From Paraburkholderia tropica (GTDB lineage Bacteria; Pseudomonadota; Gammaproteobacteria; Burkholderiales; Burkholderiaceae), in assembly GCF_914484835.1 (NCBI RefSeq), contig NZ_CAJZAR010000089.1:29175-93174 (forward strand): 64,000 bases of DNA. The letters run 5' to 3'. A program made the position numbers and the translations under genes. The notes under the pieces are model-generated. The model had not been told where the DNA came from and searched no databases. It was given only the letters and a program-made list of their open reading frames with translations. This document shows, piece after piece, positions 43,053 to 51,501 of this stretch. Position 1 is the first letter of the stretch. Each line of letters begins with the position of its first letter.

Positions 43053-43909
43053 GACCGTGTTAGGAACTTCAGCTCAGACCTGGTAACCTGGGCGGATGGA
43101 AAAGCGCAAACCTTACCCGAGCGACGTGTCTGATGAAGAATGGAGTTTCGCAGCACCGTACCTGACGCTGATGAGCAACGACGCCCCCCAACGCCGATAC
43201 GAATTGCGCGAGATGTTCAACGCACTGCGCTGGATGGCGCGAGCCGGTGCCTCGTGGCGTATGCTGCCGACCAACTTCCCGCCGTGGGAGCTGGTCTATC
43301 AGCAGACGCAACGCTGGATTCGTGCAGGCTGCTTTGAAGCGATGGTGAGCGATCTGCGCTCGGTAATACGCGTGGCACAAGGACGAAGTGGGCAGCCGAG
43401 CGCGGTCATTCTTGACGGCCGCACATTGCAGTCGACTTGCGAGAGTGGCCCGCGTGCGGGCTATGACGGCTATAAACGCAAGCGAGGCAGCAAGGTGCAT
43501 ATGGCAGTGGACACGCTGGGCCAGTTGCTCGCGGTTCACGTCACGCCAGCCAATGAACAGGAGCGCGCGCAAGTTAGCGAGCTCGCGCGGCAGGTGCAGC
43601 ACGCCACGGGACAGACAGTGAGAATCGCGTTTGCTGACCAAGGCTACACGGGTGCGGAGCCAGCGGAGGCCGCGCGCGACGAAGGCATCGAGCTTCAGGT
43701 GGTCAAGTTGCCAGAGGCGAAAAAGGGATTTGTGCTGTTGCCCCGACGCTGGGTGGTTGAGCGCAGCTTTGGCTGGCTTAATCGCTTCCGGCGCTTGACC
43801 AGAGACTACGAGCGTTTGCCTGAAACGCTGGCTGGACTCCACTTCATTGTCTTCGCTATGCTCATGCTTGTTCATTTCGCAAACCTTAGCAATAGTTGCT
43901 AACACGCTC
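43053..43909 (+). mobile_element. IS5-family insertion sequence (IS427-like)
   Basis: 857 bases with terminal inverted repeats beginning GACCGTGTTAGG (left) and GAGCGTGTTAGC (right, complement), flanked by TA on both sides, consistent with a 2-base duplication. Carries one transposase gene and looks intact. Separates the second H-NS-like gene from a minus-strand trio. Confidence 0.85.
43096..43902 (+). CDS. IS5-family DDE transposase
   Basis: 268 residues, single frame. SDEEWSFAAPYL start, AVILDGRTL (first Asp), AFADQGYTG (second Asp) and RRWVVERSFGWLNRFRRL (Glu) give the DDE set of IS5 transposases. Confidence 0.93.
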   Translation: MEKRKPYPSDVSDEEWSFAAPYLTLMSNDAPQRRYELREMFNALRWMARAGASWRMLPTNFPPWELVYQQTQRWIRAGCFEAMVSDLRSVIRVAQGRSGQPSAVILDGRTLQSTCESGPRAGYDGYKRKRGSKVHMAVDTLGQLLAVHVTPANEQERAQVSELARQVQHATGQTVRIAFADQGYTGAEPAEAARDEGIELQVVKLPEAKKGFVLLPRRWVVERSFGWLNRFRRLTRDYERLPETLAGLHFIVFAMLMLVHFANLSNSC

Positions 43910-43927
43910 TAAGCGCTTTCGAGGCAC

Positions 43928-44245
43928 TTACTCGCCAGCCGGGATCAGGAAGCGATCGCGGTTCTTCGCGTCACGGATCCACACCGGCGCGCGCCCCATG
44001 CCGGACCACGTTTCGCCGGTCTTCGGATTGCGATACTTCGGAACGATATTGCGCTTGCGCTTCGCTGGCGCCGCCGTGCCGAGGACCGCACTGGCCGCCT
44101 TTCGGCCACGCCTGGGTTGCGTGAAGGTTTCGAGGTCCTGAAGCGTCACTTTGCATGCATCCATCATCTGCACAAATTTGGCAAGCATCTGCTGACGGAG
44201 CGCGCCAATCTCCTTTTCGTAGCGTGCGATTTTCTGGTTGGCCAT
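43928..44245 (-). CDS. H-NS-family nucleoid protein 2
   Basis: 105 residues from MANQKIARYEKEIGAL with GGACC upstream. Coiled N-terminus, then KRNIVPKYRNPKTGETWSGMGRAPVWI, the Burkholderia-type H-NS DNA-binding motif. Distinct from protein 1. Confidence 0.88.
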   Translation of the reverse strand: MANQKIARYEKEIGALRQQMLAKFVQMMDACKVTLQDLETFTQPRRGRKAASAVLGTAAPAKRKRNIVPKYRNPKTGETWSGMGRAPVWIRDAKNRDRFLIPAGE

Positions 44246-44276
44246 TCTGGGTCCTTTAACGGGGTGGTGTGATTGA

Positions 44277-44474
44277 TTAGAGAGTGCAGTCGGCCGCCCG
44301 TGTGGCCTGCTCGCTCTCAGAAAGTAACGTCCCATCGGTTTGCGCCGGAGTGCTGTCGCCGCGCGGCGTCGAGCTCGAGAGAAATTCCGCCTCGGTGATC
44401 TGAAGAAGGCGATACAACGCTTCGTGGTTGTTCCGGCCCGCGGATCGCGAGAAATGAAGTCGGATCGATTCCAT
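44277..44474 (-). CDS. Possible small gene upstream of H-NS 2
   Basis: 65 residues, MESIRLHFSRSAGRNNHEALYRLLQITEAEFL. No ribosome site, no family. Could be real given the amino-acid make-up. Confidence 0.35.
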   Translation of the reverse strand: MESIRLHFSRSAGRNNHEALYRLLQITEAEFLSSSTPRGDSTPAQTDGTLLSESEQATRAADCTL

Positions 44475-44581
44475 GTCGAATGGTAATCAATGTCACGCGG
44501 TAGCTTGCGCGAGAAACATAAAGCGTCCGGTGCCCGCCGACGCGCCAACGCGATCAATGCGCGGCACTCCAACAGCGACGA

Positions 44582-45835
44582 TTACCAGGCTGACTCGGAT
44601 GGCTCGTCGCGGCGCATCTGCGGAGGCTCCTGCTTCAGTACGTTGTCAGGGAGGCGAGGCAGCTCCTCGCTCGCGCTCCAGATCCAGGCGGGCATTGTGC
44701 TTTGCTCGGTGAGCTCGTCCAGCTCGGCCTCTTCGTGCGGTTCGAGTCCCGGCTTACGGATGTAGAGCGCTACGCCATTGGGATGCAAAGGGACGTCTGA
44801 CAGAACTGCGCACGCAAGCGGCTTCGCTTCGGCGAGGTTATAGCGCATGCCCTTGATGAAACGGCGTCGCTGCATCGTCAGAGCATCGAGCAGCATGGCA
44901 TCGTACATGTGCTCGAAAGGCAACCAGTTTGCGTTCACAAGCATCACGGCGATCGCTTCGATCGACGCGACACCGCTCGCGCTCAAGCCAATCGTCGCGA
45001 TGAACATGAGGTGCGATGACTCGTTGCTGTTCCACATCTCCAGCTCATTCGCGAAGCGCGTGCGCAGCCGCCGATAAATTGCTTCTTCCATCATCAACGG
45101 AAAATCGGGCAGGTGCTTGGCGGTGATCTTGAAACCACCGCGCGACGTACCGAATTCCTTGATTTCGCCAATGGCGATCATCAACTTGCGCGCCTTCTGA
45201 CTGCTGGCAAGGCCTGCCATATGGGAAATACGGCGCTGACGGATCTGTGCGGCCTGGTCGCCAACGAATGATTCGGGAATGTACAGCTGCGAGGAAAGCG
45301 GAGCGCCCTTTGCGACGCTGCGTTCGGCGGCAGCCAGCAGGCGCGATCGAACAACGTACCAAGTTCTCTTGCCGCTCATACCCGGTGTCCAGCGGTTGAG
45401 CTCCGCAGCATCCCAGAGGTAATGCAATGTGCTTCGCAGCGTTAGCTTGGAGCCATCTGCGCGGACAGTATCTGATTGCTGGCCGGATGGAGCCGGTGCA
45501 GTACGTGCGCCCTGCTTCGACAGACTGAAGTCGAGCTTGAGCGCGGTCGTGCCGTCTTCCTCGTTCTCCCGAATCGCCTCACCCAGCACTTGAGACATGC
45601 CAGAGATTTCGTCGGTCGGCTGATATGACGAGCAGTCAGCAGAATGCGCAGCGCCGGAGTTCGGCATGCGCTTGATGATGAACGCCCTGCCCGCCTTCGC
45701 GACGTACATGGGCACGCCAGTGGGCAGGCACAGGCAGAGCGGCCTGACCTTGGCCGCGTGTGCTTCTGAAAGATAGCTTTGCAGGTCGTGTGCGTCGTCA
45801 GCGACGATCACGTCATCGAAGCGGTAGTCAGCCAT
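44582..45835 (-). CDS. DUF1173 family protein
   Basis: 417 residues. The N-terminal VRPLCLCLPTGVPMYVAKAGRAFIIKRMPNSGAAHSADCSSY fits DUF1173, seen on conjugative plasmids and elements. The CLC and HSADC cysteines may bind metal. Function unknown. Operator-like palindrome at 45876-45905 lies 40 bases upstream. Confidence 0.75.
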   Translation of the reverse strand: MADYRFDDVIVADDAHDLQSYLSEAHAAKVRPLCLCLPTGVPMYVAKAGRAFIIKRMPNSGAAHSADCSSYQPTDEISGMSQVLGEAIRENEEDGTTALKLDFSLSKQGARTAPAPSGQQSDTVRADGSKLTLRSTLHYLWDAAELNRWTPGMSGKRTWYVVRSRLLAAAERSVAKGAPLSSQLYIPESFVGDQAAQIRQRRISHMAGLASSQKARKLMIAIGEIKEFGTSRGGFKITAKHLPDFPLMMEEAIYRRLRTRFANELEMWNSNESSHLMFIATIGLSASGVASIEAIAVMLVNANWLPFEHMYDAMLLDALTMQRRRFIKGMRYNLAEAKPLACAVLSDVPLHPNGVALYIRKPGLEPHEEAELDELTEQSTMPAWIWSASEELPRLPDNVLKQEPPQMRRDEPSESAW

Positions 45836-45875
45836 TTCCCTGTCACCGATAGATATCGTACAGGGTCAATTATCC

Positions 45876-45905
45876 ACCATATTATGACCGCGTGGGAAAT
45901 ATGGT
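45876..45905. promoter_or_regulatory. Palindrome ACCATATT-N14-AATATGGT
   Basis: Lies upstream of the DUF1173 gene; the spacer contains ATGACC, half of the second operator family. The outer arms resemble the flanks of the operator at 47288. Confidence 0.55.
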
Positions 45906-45926
45906 GACGCAACACGACATCCTTCG

Positions 45927-46046
45927 TTACCAGTAGTAGTACACGCGCTTACCCTTCTTCGCGTCACGCCAGTAGTGACGAACGATGGCGTAAGCGCCGT
46001 AATACAGTCCTGCCACGATCGCGATACATCCGAGATCATCGAGCAT
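45927..46046 (-). CDS. 39-residue membrane microprotein
   Basis: ATG at 46046 with AGGAGC 9 bases upstream. MLDDLGCIAIVAGLYYGAYA, then a basic, Tyr-rich tail (KKGKRVYYYW). One short membrane helix. Good ribosome site and coding look, though very short. Confidence 0.6.
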   Translation of the reverse strand: MLDDLGCIAIVAGLYYGAYAIVRHYWRDAKKGKRVYYYW

Positions 46047-46115
46047 GGGAACAGCTCCTAGTGTTGATGGCGCCGATTGCGCCGGTTAACTTCCATCTTA
46101 CCGCCGAACGGCAGT

Positions 46116-47252
46116 TCAGCGACTCGCCGCCACACTCCGGTGACGCGGCAGATCAACGTCGTCAAGACGCCAGCGTGCCAGCCCCGCCTTGCGCACGGCG
46201 CTCGCCCAACTCTGACCGCACGCCAGAAACTCACGGATCTCCTTCACCGTTGGCCGAATGGCACCAACAGCGACGGCAGCTTCAACCCGTTCTACAGCAT
46301 CGAGCATTTCGCCGGTTACTTCATCGCCGGCGCCACCTTGGATCAAGGTGAATTTCGGTGGATCCTCCGAAGTCGCAGCAGGCGGGGCCACCGCGACAGC
46401 GAGAGATGCGTCGCGATCGTCGGCCGCCGGACTGGCAGGCTGCATGACAAGGGTGCGCGCTGTGGTAGCGCGGTGCGGATTGCCCAGCACAATGGTCCAC
46501 ATCAGGCAGGCCACACATTCGACAAGCAGGCCCAGGCCCAGCGCAACGGTCAAGTCAATGGTCGACGACGCGATTCCCGTCATCTGCGACAGCCGGAGCG
46601 TCACCGGATCGCTGCGCAGCGCATCAGCGCGCGCTTCCAGTTTAGCTTTGCGCGCCTCAGCGGCGTCCGCCTGGCTCTCGCGTTTCGTCGCCTCGGAGAA
46701 CTCGACTCCGAGTGCCTTGCGCTTGGCTTCAAGCCCTTTGCGGGTCGCGATAAGGCTGGCGCACTGCCGTTCGCAGACCCGGGCGTATGCCCTGGCAAGT
46801 TGTCGTTCGGTAGCAGCCTGATCCCGCGCAATATCGGTGAGGCCACGCCCAGCCGACGGCATTGCCACTTCGACAGGTGTCGCCATAGAGGCAGCACGCG
46901 CAGCGCCAGCGTCCTGCTGCGCATTCACGAAGAAGGTCGCGTGACCGTAACTTGTCGCAGCCAACGAAATCACCCACACGCCGATCGCCGGAATACGCAT
47001 GAAATGTCCCATTCTGCGATAGAGCGCAGGAATCAGATGCGCAGCGAGCAGCATCACGAGGCCGAGAGCGATCCACGCAATCCGTTCTGCCTCGTCTGCG
47101 CCGCGCTCATATCCAGCGATAGCGGAAACCCAGATCGATGTGCCAGTGGCAAGAACTGCCAGCAGCAGCGGGAAGGCGCGCGCAGCGCCCGATAACTGCT
47201 GCTCTGCCCGTTCGACTGCTTCCTCGCCCAATACATTCGTAGTGCTTAGCAT
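46116..47252 (-). CDS. Unknown membrane protein with coiled coil
   Basis: 378 residues. Helices at about 27-47, 58-78, 86-106 and 236-256. Between the third and fourth is a long soluble coiled stretch (about 120-225, ERQLARAYARVCERQC, EAKRKALGVEFSEATKRE). The C-terminal 100 residues are cytosolic with a small HTH-like end (RPTVKEIREFLACGQSWASAVRKAGLARW). Operator copy D sits just upstream. Confidence 0.65.
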   Translation of the reverse strand: MLSTTNVLGEEAVERAEQQLSGAARAFPLLLAVLATGTSIWVSAIAGYERGADEAERIAWIALGLVMLLAAHLIPALYRRMGHFMRIPAIGVWVISLAATSYGHATFFVNAQQDAGAARAASMATPVEVAMPSAGRGLTDIARDQAATERQLARAYARVCERQCASLIATRKGLEAKRKALGVEFSEATKRESQADAAEARKAKLEARADALRSDPVTLRLSQMTGIASSTIDLTVALGLGLLVECVACLMWTIVLGNPHRATTARTLVMQPASPAADDRDASLAVAVAPPAATSEDPPKFTLIQGGAGDEVTGEMLDAVERVEAAVAVGAIRPTVKEIREFLACGQSWASAVRKAGLARWRLDDVDLPRHRSVAASR

Positions 47253-47287
47253 ATCCCGCGTACCTCGATGACCATTTCAGACATTTT

Positions 47288-47324
47288 ACCATTAAACGTG
47301 ACGTGGTGCGTCATATTTAATGGT
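47288..47324. promoter_or_regulatory. Operator ATGACG-N5-CGTCAT, copy D, extended
   Basis: Core GTGACG-TGGTG-CGTCAT (47298-47314) inside outer arms ACCATTAAA and TTTAATGGT, a 37-base near-perfect palindrome 36 bases upstream of the 47252 start. Confidence 0.75.
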
Positions 47325-47359
47325 TGTGGGCACGGTTTCTCGGTGTCTTGTCTCCTTCG

Positions 47360-47782
47360 TTACCGCAGATCGCGCAGCACCGCCTGGATATCTTCTCGTG
47401 AAGGTGTTCGCAACATCTTGATGACGGGGGTTCCCGTAGCGTTTTCAACCACGCCGAAATCGTGGGCAGTTTGTGCGAAGGGTTGCACCCAACGGCCTCC
47501 AGCTGCGGCGTCGCGAAAGCCAGCGGCAGGACGCGAACGGACATACCTGGACCAGCGGCGTTCGATTTCAGAACCGAATGTCCCACGGACTGCAAGCCGG
47601 CCCCAGGCGGGAGGCACCGGGGATTCCCCCATATAGATTGCTACGAGCTCACCAAGCCGCTCGCGCGAGACCCCGTGGGCTGAGAGCGCACGGACGACGG
47701 CCTTGCGCGAGACGACGAGGCCTGCACACTTCAGCCGCTGCGCCGCGACGTTTCTACGAACCTTTTTTCCAGCGACCTTCAT
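47360..47782 (-). CDS. Unknown basic protein
   Basis: 140 residues, MKVAGKKVRRNVAAQRLKCAGLVVSRKAVVRALSAHGVSRERLG. Very basic start with HTH-like helices (about 20-50). No family recognised. Confidence 0.5.
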   Translation of the reverse strand: MKVAGKKVRRNVAAQRLKCAGLVVSRKAVVRALSAHGVSRERLGELVAIYMGESPVPPAWGRLAVRGTFGSEIERRWSRYVRSRPAAGFRDAAAGGRWVQPFAQTAHDFGVVENATGTPVIKMLRTPSREDIQAVLRDLR

Positions 47783-47894
47783 TCAGAATCCCTTTTTTCG
47801 GCTACCGGCAAGGCGGCAGCCTGCCGTTCATTCAAGTCGAGATCGAGCCACGCAATCGCCTGGCAGGCCTAATCATTCGACGATAAAGAAAACT

Positions 47895-48080
47895 TCAAAG
47901 CAACGACAATTGATTGTCTGCGCCAGCAGAATCATCAGCCTGAGTCGGGTTCCTTTCTCGCACCTCGCTCTCCTGATCCGCAAGCCGCGCTCGCTGTTCG
48001 GGCGCACCCGGTGCGCCCCGTTGTGGCTGCAACACTGCCCAGTTGAACACCACGCCCGGAGCGATCTCAACGCAATCCAT
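47895..48080 (-). CDS. Small unknown protein
   Basis: 61 residues, MDCVEIAPGVVFNWAVLQPQRG, start preceded by GGGGGAC. Polar tail. Divergent from the 48423 gene across operator copy E. Confidence 0.45.
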   Translation of the reverse strand: MDCVEIAPGVVFNWAVLQPQRGAPGAPEQRARLADQESEVRERNPTQADDSAGADNQLSLL

Positions 48081-48208
48081 GTAGTCCCCCTATTCCCGTC
48101 AGAGAGATTCCGAGTCCAACGCGGCCCTGATGCGCGTCACGCGCGTCCTGTCGGGCCCGTCGACGTCCGAAGCAAGACGTGAACTCGTAGGTGCATCGTA
48201 ACACATAC

Positions 48209-48225
48209 ATGACCGTACACGTCAT
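48209..48225. promoter_or_regulatory. Operator ATGACG-N5-CGTCAT, copy E
   Basis: ATGACC-GTACA-CGTCAT, with symmetry reaching ACATGAC-N7-GTCATGT (48207-48227). Lies in the divergent gap 48081-48422, which has no gene. Confidence 0.65.
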
Positions 48226-48394
48226 GTTTTATCCGAGCACGTCAGCGTACCGCGCCGCACCCATGACTGCCTGAAACGTGGTGCGTCAGAACTTGTGACG
48301 GCGAGAGTCATAGCCGGATGGTGAATGATCCCACCAGTCAGATATGCGATGTAGGCAACAGATCGACCTTCTTTCGCCGGAGTTACCTGGGCAT

Positions 48395-48418
48395 ACTCCT
48401 CCCAAGAAAAGGAGGAGT
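48395..48418 (+). promoter_or_regulatory. Hairpin hiding a ribosome-binding site
   Basis: ACTCCTCC-N8-GGAGGAGT: the perfect Shine-Dalgarno of the 48423 gene is the right arm of an 8-bp stem, so translation would need the stem opened. Confidence 0.7.
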
Positions 48419-48422
48419 TTCC

Positions 48423-48686
48423 ATGCCGAAGAAGAAGACCGCTGGAATTGGGTCGACGATTGAAGTTGCTGTGACCGCATTAGGCCTCGGCCTGCTGGTC
48501 ATCCCCGCCGTTACCCACCCCGGCGCTGCGGCAGGCCAGAGCGGAGCGCTGATAAACGATACAGAACAAATGCGCGACGTCGTTCAGGCTGTCGGTGCCG
48601 TCCTGGCGACCGTCGGTCCGCTTCTCGAAGTTTCGCGGGCGCTGATCAAATGGCGGCGCACGCGCTCAGATGCCGGACGAAAGTAG
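48423..48686 (+). CDS. Small membrane protein under leader-hairpin control
   Basis: 87 residues. MPKKKTAGIGSTIEVAVTALGLGLLVIPAV gives one helix (about 14-32). A second hydrophobic stretch around VVQAVGAVLATVGPLLEVS and a basic tail follow. Holin-like size, but nothing proves it. Confidence 0.6.
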   Translation: MPKKKTAGIGSTIEVAVTALGLGLLVIPAVTHPGAAAGQSGALINDTEQMRDVVQAVGAVLATVGPLLEVSRALIKWRRTRSDAGRK

Positions 48687-48823
48687 CTCATACTTGCCCA
48701 GAAACATGAACGCCTGATCGCCACGCTGGCGCGGTCAAGCGCGAAATCTAAAGTACGGCTGCCTACTGCGTGCGGCGCTCCGTCACTAGCAAGCGCAGCC
48801 CCTCTCTCGCGAAGCGATCGGAA

Positions 48824-49093
48824 TCAGGATGCCCCGGATTTCGTCGATGCATCTTCGATGGCCGCCTGAGCACGCCGCCAGGCGTCCTGCTCAGCGAATG
48901 CAGCATCAGTAAGGCGTTCCGCTACAGCAGCCGTCGCACCGTCCGTCGCGCCGAGCAGAAAACAGCAGACAGCCTCCTCCCGGCCATCCACGAACACCTT
49001 TGTCGATACCGCGTGGGCCGCCCGAAATTCGCCACTGTCCAAAACCGCAGTGATCGCCTCGGCCAACAAGATCCTGGCTGTTTCAGAATTCAA
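48824..49093 (-). CDS. Small unknown protein, TTG start
   Basis: 89 residues. The TTG at 49093 is preferred because GGGAGGT lies 6 bases upstream. AEAITAVLDSGEFRAAHAVSTKVFVDGREEAVCCFLLGATD. Not recognised. Confidence 0.55.
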   Translation of the reverse strand: MNSETARILLAEAITAVLDSGEFRAAHAVSTKVFVDGREEAVCCFLLGATDGATAAVAERLTDAAFAEQDAWRRAQAAIEDASTKSGAS

Positions 49094-49185
49094 TTTTTTA
49101 CCTCCCAACCGTACACCCGGTTTAGCTCGCGGCAAGCTGCTGGACCATTTGCCCCCTTCCATTTCTCATCGAACAAGGTCGGGCT

Positions 49186-49410
49186 TTACCAATCGTTTTT
49201 CCGTTCCAATTGCCAGAACATGGCAATGCCAAAGACGTTGAACAGACAAACACCCAACACGATCGTGTGAGCGACGTGCGCGAGCGTGGTATCACCCGTC
49301 TCGCAGAATTGAAAATAAACAAAATACGTCATCAGCAGACAGACAAGGTCTAGTAGCAAAAGGAGCTCGGTGAATTCGCGCATCGCCACGATTCCTATTA
49401 TTCGTCGCAT
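49186..49410 (-). CDS. Small membrane protein
   Basis: 74 residues from MRRIIGIVAMREF with AGGAAGG. Two membrane helices (about 13-31, 45-65). Operator copy F lies 46 bases upstream. Confidence 0.6.
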   Translation of the reverse strand: MRRIIGIVAMREFTELLLLLDLVCLLMTYFVYFQFCETGDTTLAHVAHTIVLGVCLFNVFGIAMFWQLERKNDW

Positions 49411-49455
49411 CGCCTTCCTGCCATTTGACTCTTCACGAATTATATTGCCCACATC

Positions 49456-49506
49456 ATGACTTGTCACGTCATCTTTATCGTAAGTCGTAAGTCGTAAGTC
49501 GTAAGT
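49456..49506. promoter_or_regulatory. Operator copy F and a heptamer tandem repeat
   Basis: ATGACT-TGTCA-CGTCAT (49456-49472), then four copies of CGTAAGT (49479-49506). The heptamers may be slippage or helper sites. Confidence 0.55.
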
Positions 49507-49533
49507 CAACAACGACGCGTGCAGAAGTGGAAA

Positions 49534-49554
49534 GAGCCAGCAAATTGCTGGCTC
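49534..49554 (-). terminator. Probable terminator of the upstream promoter region or gene
   Basis: GAGCCAGCAA-A-TTGCTGGCTC, followed on the minus strand by TTTCC. Just past the 49581 gene stop. Confidence 0.65.
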
Positions 49555-49580
49555 CCTTGTGTCTATCGACGTTACGCCCC

Positions 49581-50120
49581 TTAAACGACTTCCAACAGCG
49601 GAGATACCGTCTCTATCGGCGGGTCGCCAGCCATCGCTGTATCTATCAAATCCCACCGACCTTCAAAACCTTCGACGCTCCAAAAATAGGCACGGCTGAA
49701 AGGGGGAATGCTGACCGCACGCACCGGATTGTCCTTGTGCGCGGCGCCGCCCTTCCCAGGTGTGGCAAGCCAGCGCTGATGTTTTGCGGCGACGTTCTCT
49801 GCCATGACTGCGGACGGAACGATGAAATATCGAAAACTTTCGGTCGATCCATTTTCAGGAACGCCTGCCAGGACCCAGAAAAAATTCGGTCCGAACACTC
49901 GCTCTGCCTTCAATCCGACGCTACAGGTCCCTTTCTTTGGATCGAAGGTTTTCACTTGAATATGCGCGAACCTCGTCCCCGCGCGGTTGCTGCAAAGAAT
50001 GTCGGTATTGGGCGTGTTGCCCAACGTCACAACCGCCGCATAGCCACGCCGGCACAGCTCACCTGCAACGAAAAATTGACCCGCATTGCCGCGATGCGAC
50101 TTATCCCGTTCGCTAGTCAT
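49581..50120 (-). CDS. PDDEXK-like nuclease-fold protein
   Basis: 179 residues. GNAGQFFVAGELCRRGY (helix with Glu), TLGNTPNTDILCSN and FAHIQVKTF give an E...D...QxK arrangement as in small restriction-like or VRR-type nucleases. The role could be DNA repair, restriction or structural only. Confidence 0.55.
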   Translation of the reverse strand: MTSERDKSHRGNAGQFFVAGELCRRGYAAVVTLGNTPNTDILCSNRAGTRFAHIQVKTFDPKKGTCSVGLKAERVFGPNFFWVLAGVPENGSTESFRYFIVPSAVMAENVAAKHQRWLATPGKGGAAHKDNPVRAVSIPPFSRAYFWSVEGFEGRWDLIDTAMAGDPPIETVSPLLEVV

Positions 50121-50147
50121 TGTTTTCCGTGGCCTCCGTTGCGTTCG

Positions 50148-50372
50148 TTACTGCGCGCGCATCGCACCGCGCTCGTCCGCATCCTTTCGCTTCTGCTCTT
50201 TGGCCATGTGATGCCCCACCGCGCACCCAACGATTGCCCCGGCAACCGCATGATGCCCTGCTACATGACCAGCTACAGCACCAACGGCCGCCCCCTTGAG
50301 GCAACCGGCCGCTTGCGCCTGGCCAGCTACAACGCCCAGAATCGCCACTACTACAAAAATCGCTTTCTTCAT
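50148..50372 (-). CDS. Exported glycine-zipper protein
   Basis: 74 residues. Signal MKKAIFVVVAILGVVAGQAQAA, then a GxxxG-rich hydrophobic stretch (KGAAVGAVAGHVAGHHAVAGAIVGCAVGHH) and a charged tail. GGGAAGAAG ribosome site. Periplasmic or outer-membrane location likely. Confidence 0.7.
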   Translation of the reverse strand: MKKAIFVVVAILGVVAGQAQAAGCLKGAAVGAVAGHVAGHHAVAGAIVGCAVGHHMAKEQKRKDADERGAMRAQ

Positions 50373-50399
50373 TCTCTTCTTCCCGAGGTAACTTCCTGT

Positions 50400-50570
50400 C
50401 TATCGCGGAGCGCGCGAGTTGTCGGTGTGCACCAGCTCCGCGCCACGGACGGTCGCGAGTTTTCTCTTCCATCCGTGGCCCTGACTCGATGCCGGCCGTC
50501 CATCAACATAATAGACGCCGACATGCACCCAATGCCATTTGTCGGCCTGCAAGTCCCCACGACCACGTGC
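50400..50570 (-). pseudogene. Protein-like fragment without a start
   Basis: The frame ending at 50400 encodes ADKWHWVHVGVYYVDGRPAS, then GWKRKLATVRGAELVHTD, which looks like real protein, but a stop lies at 50571 and no good start exists. Probably the end of a broken gene. Confidence 0.35.
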
Positions 50571-50627
50571 CTATCCGCGAACCACCTTGGACAAACCAAG
50601 CAATTGTGAAGGCTCGCGCAAGAAGAC

Positions 50628-50787
50628 TTACAGGCCAACAGCGATCGCTAAAACCGGGATAAGCGCCATCGTCCAGTACAGCGCAGGAAATGACGCCTGG
50701 AGACGATCCATGACCAACGTAGGAACCGCAAGCACAACTCCCGCGCTGATTCCGATCTTGAAGCCGAGCTTGGCCCCACACGCTGGG
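50628..50787 (-). pseudogene. Membrane-protein fragment
   Basis: The open frame AKLGFKIGISAGVVLAVPTL, then FPALYWTMALIPVLAIAVGL reads as membrane helices but has no start codon with a ribosome site. Remnant next to the IS66 insertion. Confidence 0.35.
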
Positions 50788-51066
50788 TCAAGCGCCTTCC
50801 AATGCCAACAACTCGGAGAATTCCTCTATCGATCACGATCCTGCTGAATGGCGCCAAGTGGCGCTGCATCGGCTCGAACAATAACCGATGCCAGTATTGT
50901 GACAAACGCCCTAGCTAAATAGGGTAGTATCGTCGAATGGCGCGTACCCAGACGCGCCCCGATTCGGCCGGTAGCCGGAAAAAGGCAAGAAAAGATGTAC
51001 AAGACTGTTACGCCCGGTAAGCGCCCCAGCAAGGCCGTCTTGAGGATATGACGGCGGTGGGCAAAT

Positions 51067-51501
51067 ATGGCGTCCGCGAAATATTTTGCGGACGCGATAA
51101 TGGACAATTCTGACGACGGGGTAACAGCGGCCCCGAAGCGGCCGAACTTCTCGAGCGAGTTTCGGCGCGAGATCGTCGAGAAGACGATGCAGCCAGGGGC
51201 ATCTGTCTCGCGAATCGCGCGGGAACACGGTCTGAACGACAACATGGTGTTCAAGTGGCGGCAGCGATTCAAGAGGGAACAGTCTGCGAACGCCACCACT
51301 TCGGTTCCAGTGTCGGCTCTGGTTGAGCCCGCACAGTTGCTGCCGGTGAACGTCATCGATGTAGCGTCGCCGCCTACGACGCAGCCAGCTACGATGACCA
51401 CCAGTTGTGAGGTGGAAGTCGAGGTCGGCAAGAGACGGATTCGCATCAAAGGTGTATCGCAAGAGTTCGCCGAGCGACTTCTGCAGGACTGCCTGAAGTG
51501 A
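51067..51501 (+). CDS. tnpA: IS66 accessory protein TnpA
   Basis: 144 residues (or 133 from 51100). HTH in NFSSEFRREIVEKTMQPGASVSRIAREHGLNDNMVFKWRQRF. Overlaps tnpB by 4 bases. A hairpin GCGTCCGC/GCGGACGC lies at its start. Confidence 0.88.
   Translation: MASAKYFADAIMDNSDDGVTAAPKRPNFSSEFRREIVEKTMQPGASVSRIAREHGLNDNMVFKWRQRFKREQSANATTSVPVSALVEPAQLLPVNVIDVASPPTTQPATMTTSCEVEVEVGKRRIRIKGVSQEFAERLLQDCLK

Noticed and set aside
49479..49506. Heptamer tandem repeat as a phase-variable switch
   Set aside because: It lies outside any gene and only four copies are present; kept as part of the operator entry.
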